From a bacterium (GTDB taxonomy: Bacteria; Muiribacteriota; Ozemobacteria; Ozemobacterales; Ozemobacteraceae): a stretch of DNA of 9,010 nucleotides. The translations under genes and the position numbers were made by a program. Of the stretch, positions 7,065 through 9,010 are shown piece after piece. Every line of letters starts with the position of its first letter. Positions within the stretch are counted from its first letter, which is position 1. The notes below the pieces were generated by a model. It saw nothing but the letters and a program-made list of their open reading frames with translations. It had not been told where the DNA came from and searched no databases. The stretch spans positions 3,528 to 12,537 of the forward strand of contig JACPTH010000190.1 in assembly GCA_016192885.1 (NCBI GenBank), written 5' to 3'.

Positions 7065-7109
7065 AAAAAAAATAATACAAATTCCATTTTATTTGTTCGT
7101 ATATTATTT
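7064..7109 (-). terminator. Possible AT-rich terminator of the minus-strand operon
   Basis: Read on the minus strand, AAATAATA (7102-7109) and CAAAT (7091-7095) pair with ATTTG (7078-7082) and TATTATTT (7070-7077). The loop is 8 bases, with a 6-base bulge, and nine T follow (7064-7072). The hairpin is weak because it is nearly all A-T. It sits at the convergent junction with the ABC operon, where a terminator is expected. Confidence 0.35.
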
Positions 7110-7176
7110 GTAGGGGTGTATTGCGGATGTCCTAATTAAGTCACTATGCGGGGTCGAGATGAGCTGTCAGTGCGAA

Positions 7177-7864
7177 TCAGAGAGAACTTTCGCCTTGACC
7201 AAAATTTGTTGAGCGATTCAGCCTTGCGGAAAGAAGAAGCATGTCTCCGTTTCTTATCGTTTGAGTTACTTTGAAACCGGCTTCACGAACTAGATTAATA
7301 ATATCGTTGAATTTGAAAATGGTTGAGAGGAACCCCAAATCAACATATCTTTCAGCCAACTTTCGCGATACTTTTCCGCGAGGTTTTAACAATACGGACG
7401 CGTGAAGAACCCCATTCGGAGTTAAAACTCTTGCTATGGATGCAAGGGCTTCTTCCGGGTGAGCAATAACGTGAAGGCCTCCAAAACATAGAATCGTAGA
7501 AAAAGATTCCTTGCAGAATGGAATGGCCCGCGCATCCGCTAAGATAGTCTGAAAACCCGCCTAGCTTCGCCCGCCAAACGGTAAGCATGTTAAGTAGCGA
7601 AAGCGGAGCATAGGCAATCGAGTAAAGTCGATAGGCGAATGTGACCTTCTTTACCGATTCGGTAGATGTTTGCTCCAAAAAAGCTGAAAAATCAATACGC
7701 TTGTACTGGAAACTTTTTACGGCAACTTTTTCGCACCATTTGCAGCGAAATCCCAAGGAATCTAAACAAAGCCTGGTTTTGCAAAGAGGGCATTCAAGTT
7801 TTGAAGTAAAGTCAGAGTTCATTTTCTCCAACATTTCAGCCTTGGGAAAATCATATCCATCCAC
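7177..7864 (-). pseudogene. SAM-dependent methyltransferase, frame-disrupted and lacking motif I
   Basis: Two minus-strand frames carry one protein. The first, from ATG 7864, has a zinc-ribbon-like pair CPLC...CKWC (residues about 25-44), then a typical linker LYSIAYAPLSLLNMLTVWRAKLGG. The second frame, from about 7555 downward, reads ILADARAIPF, then FSTILCFGGLHVIAHPEEAL and ARVLTPNGVL, the usual motifs after the SAM-binding strand in type-11 methyltransferases. It ends at 7177. The switch occurs near 7548-7562 at GGCGGGTTTTC, and a TAG closes the second frame just upstream. The glycine-rich SAM loop (DxGCGTG type), expected between the two parts, is absent, so an out-of-frame internal deletion is more likely than a single-base error. 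The start overlaps the SDR stop by 14 bases, so the gene was the last of this operon. An in-frame ATG at 7832-7834 is an alternative start. Confidence 0.8.
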
Positions 7865-8819
7865 GTTCTGAATACCATTTATATGTAAGACGAATTCCTG
7901 TTTCCAAACTGGTTAGGGAAATGCGGCCAAAAAGGTTCAAGAAGCTTGAAAAATCTTGCAACCAGCAAGTTTGCTCCATTTCTAAAACCTTCCCGCTGCT
8001 AAAAATCTGAGGTTTCCCGGTTGCAATCTCAATGCAGTCGGCGAATTTCCCCAAAATTTTAGCGAGAGAGCCGGGAATGAAAAAAGTTTTGAGAGAATTT
8101 CCCGAGGCATTTCCCAGCGCCTTTTTCAAATCCTCATCGGTTAGAAGTTCTTGGTTTCCGACGTTTAAAAGGCTTGTCCGCGGAATATTTTCAACTACCG
8201 CAAGAAGCATTTTTACAAAATCGTCTATGTAAAGAAGATTGAAAAATTTCACCCTTGTTGCGATTTTTAAAAAATACCCCCGCGAGGCAAGCCTAAATAG
8301 GCCGAGAAAATTCTTATCGCCGGGCCCGTAAACGGAGCAAGGCCTTAACACAACAATCGGAAATTTTCGCGCGAAACCTAATGCCAAACTTTCGCCTAAA
8401 TTCTTGGTTTTTCCGTATAATCCAATAGGCTTACAGCCTACGCTTTCGGAAAGGGGAAGACCGTTTTGGGAAGGTCCTAGCGCGGCCACCGAAGAAACAT
8501 GCACTAGCGCCGGCGGACGATCGGAATTTTCAAAAGCCGCAAGGATTTCCTTAACCGTTGATACGTTTGCTGAAAAGAATCGTTCTCTTTGCGAACCAAA
8601 CATGTTACCGGCCAAATTTACTACGACATCCTGGTGCGAAATAAGTTTTCCAAGCAAGGGGGAATTTTTAATTTGCATTTGAACGATTCGAGTTTCGGGT
8701 AAAAAGCTTGCGGAAGATCCAGGCAAAATAAGAGCCGTTACGGAATGCCCCTTTGACTGAGCCGCAACGGTTAAGGCGGTTCCGATAAAACCGTTTGCTC
8801 CGATGATCATCAATCTCAT
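7851..8819 (-). CDS. Extended short-chain dehydrogenase/reductase, NAD-dependent epimerase/dehydratase family
   Basis: This 322-residue soluble protein has an N-terminal Rossmann fold. The dinucleotide motif is GANGFIG (7-13). DVVVNLAG (64-71) follows strand 4, HVSSVAALG (107-115) carries the active-site serine region, and YGKTK (135-139) is the YxxxK catalytic pair. LRPCSVYGPGD (158-168) is the usual substrate-proximal loop. Members act on nucleotide sugars, steroid-like or other hydroxy/keto substrates, and the substrate here is undefined. The C-terminal portion (about 225-322) is the variable substrate domain. No strong ribosome site precedes ATG 8819, so coupling with the upstream gene 19 bases away is likely. 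It overlaps the methyltransferase remnant downstream by 14 bases. The adjacent methyltransferase suggests a shared small-molecule, sugar or lipid modification pathway, as inference only. Confidence 0.9.
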   Translation of the reverse strand: MRLMIIGANGFIGTALTVAAQSKGHSVTALILPGSSASFLPETRIVQMQIKNSPLLGKLISHQDVVVNLAGNMFGSQRERFFSANVSTVKEILAAFENSDRPPALVHVSSVAALGPSQNGLPLSESVGCKPIGLYGKTKNLGESLALGFARKFPIVVLRPCSVYGPGDKNFLGLFRLASRGYFLKIATRVKFFNLLYIDDFVKMLLAVVENIPRTSLLNVGNQELLTDEDLKKALGNASGNSLKTFFIPGSLAKILGKFADCIEIATGKPQIFSSGKVLEMEQTCWLQDFSSFLNLFGRISLTSLETGIRLTYKWYSERGWI

Positions 8820-8838
8820 GAAGTCAGCTGAGAAAAAA

Positions 8839-9010
8839 TCATTGGCTTTTTCGGTTCCAACGCGGCGGAAAAAAGTTCGTGGACATTTTTACAACTCTTG
8901 TACTTTTCCCCGTGGGATCTTTCTTCGTGAAGGTTACGTCAAGGTGTATCCAGGTTCTGCAGGGCGGATCTCCGGCGTGACTTTGAAAATCCTTTTTGAG
9001 CGTCCAATCG
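8839..9010 (-). CDS. Unidentified protein, C-terminal 56 residues (partial)
   Basis: An open minus-strand frame enters from the right edge and ends at TGA 8839-8841. The other two minus frames hit stops within the same stretch. The visible end contains GDPPCRTWIHLDVTF and later VVKMSTNFFPPRW, rich in aromatic and basic residues, with no hydrophobic segment. I do not recognise the family. The stop lies 19 bases before the SDR start in the same direction, so the two are probably in one operon. It could still be a chance frame because of its short length. Confidence 0.55.
   Translation of the reverse strand, partial: DWTLKKDFQSHAGDPPCRTWIHLDVTFTKKDPTGKSTRVVKMSTNFFPPRWNRKSQ

Noticed and set aside
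7641..7871. Plus-strand frame over the methyltransferase remnant
   Set aside because: The minus strand holds recognisable zinc-ribbon and methyltransferase motifs; the plus frame has none and lacks a ribosome site.
1..9010. CRISPR array, tRNA, rRNA, transposase or phage genes
   Set aside because: No regularly spaced repeats, RNA-gene signatures or mobile-element proteins were seen. The palindromic element at 4291-4440 is the only mobile-like sequence.

Overview
The window looks like a piece of an uncultured bacterial chromosome. Base composition is moderate, promoters are sigma70-type, Shine-Dalgarno sites are strong and TTG starts occur. I cannot name the lineage from sequence alone. A predicted exported protein at the left edge would fit a diderm cell, but that is weak evidence.

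Layout, left to right. (1) A minus-strand gene runs off the left edge. It encodes an exported protein that weakly resembles a degenerate M16 (insulinase-type) peptidase, and it has its own TTGACC-N17-TATAAT promoter at 995-1023. (2) A 972-residue minus-strand protein has the unmistakable fold signature of a membrane-bound ion-translocating pyrophosphatase (HppA). Most of the acidic residues that bind magnesium and pyrophosphate are replaced, and a roughly 200-residue disordered tail is added. It is driven by a promoter with two perfect consensus boxes, TTGACA-N18-TATAAT. (3) A 500-base divergent intergenic region carries that promoter, an extended -10 promoter facing right, and a nested inverted-repeat element of about 145 bases. 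(4) A plus-strand, tightly coupled operon encodes a complete ABC-2 exporter: a COG4586-type ATPase and two permeases of the COG4587 and COG3694 types. (5) A convergent minus-strand operon enters from the right edge. It holds the C-terminal end of an unidentified protein, an extended SDR (NAD-dependent epimerase/dehydratase), and a methyltransferase gene that is broken by a frame change and apparently lacks its SAM-binding loop. A possible AT-rich terminator with a run of nine T on the minus strand closes this operon.

The most unusual object is the pyrophosphatase-like protein. The reading frame is intact, the promoter is strong, the membrane scaffold and several channel-lining residues are kept, and the hydrolytic centre is largely lost. 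This suggests a pseudoenzyme with a new role, possibly acting through repeated GF/DF-type short motifs in the tail. The ABC exporter and the SDR look conventional. No CRISPR array, tRNA, rRNA or transposase was seen.
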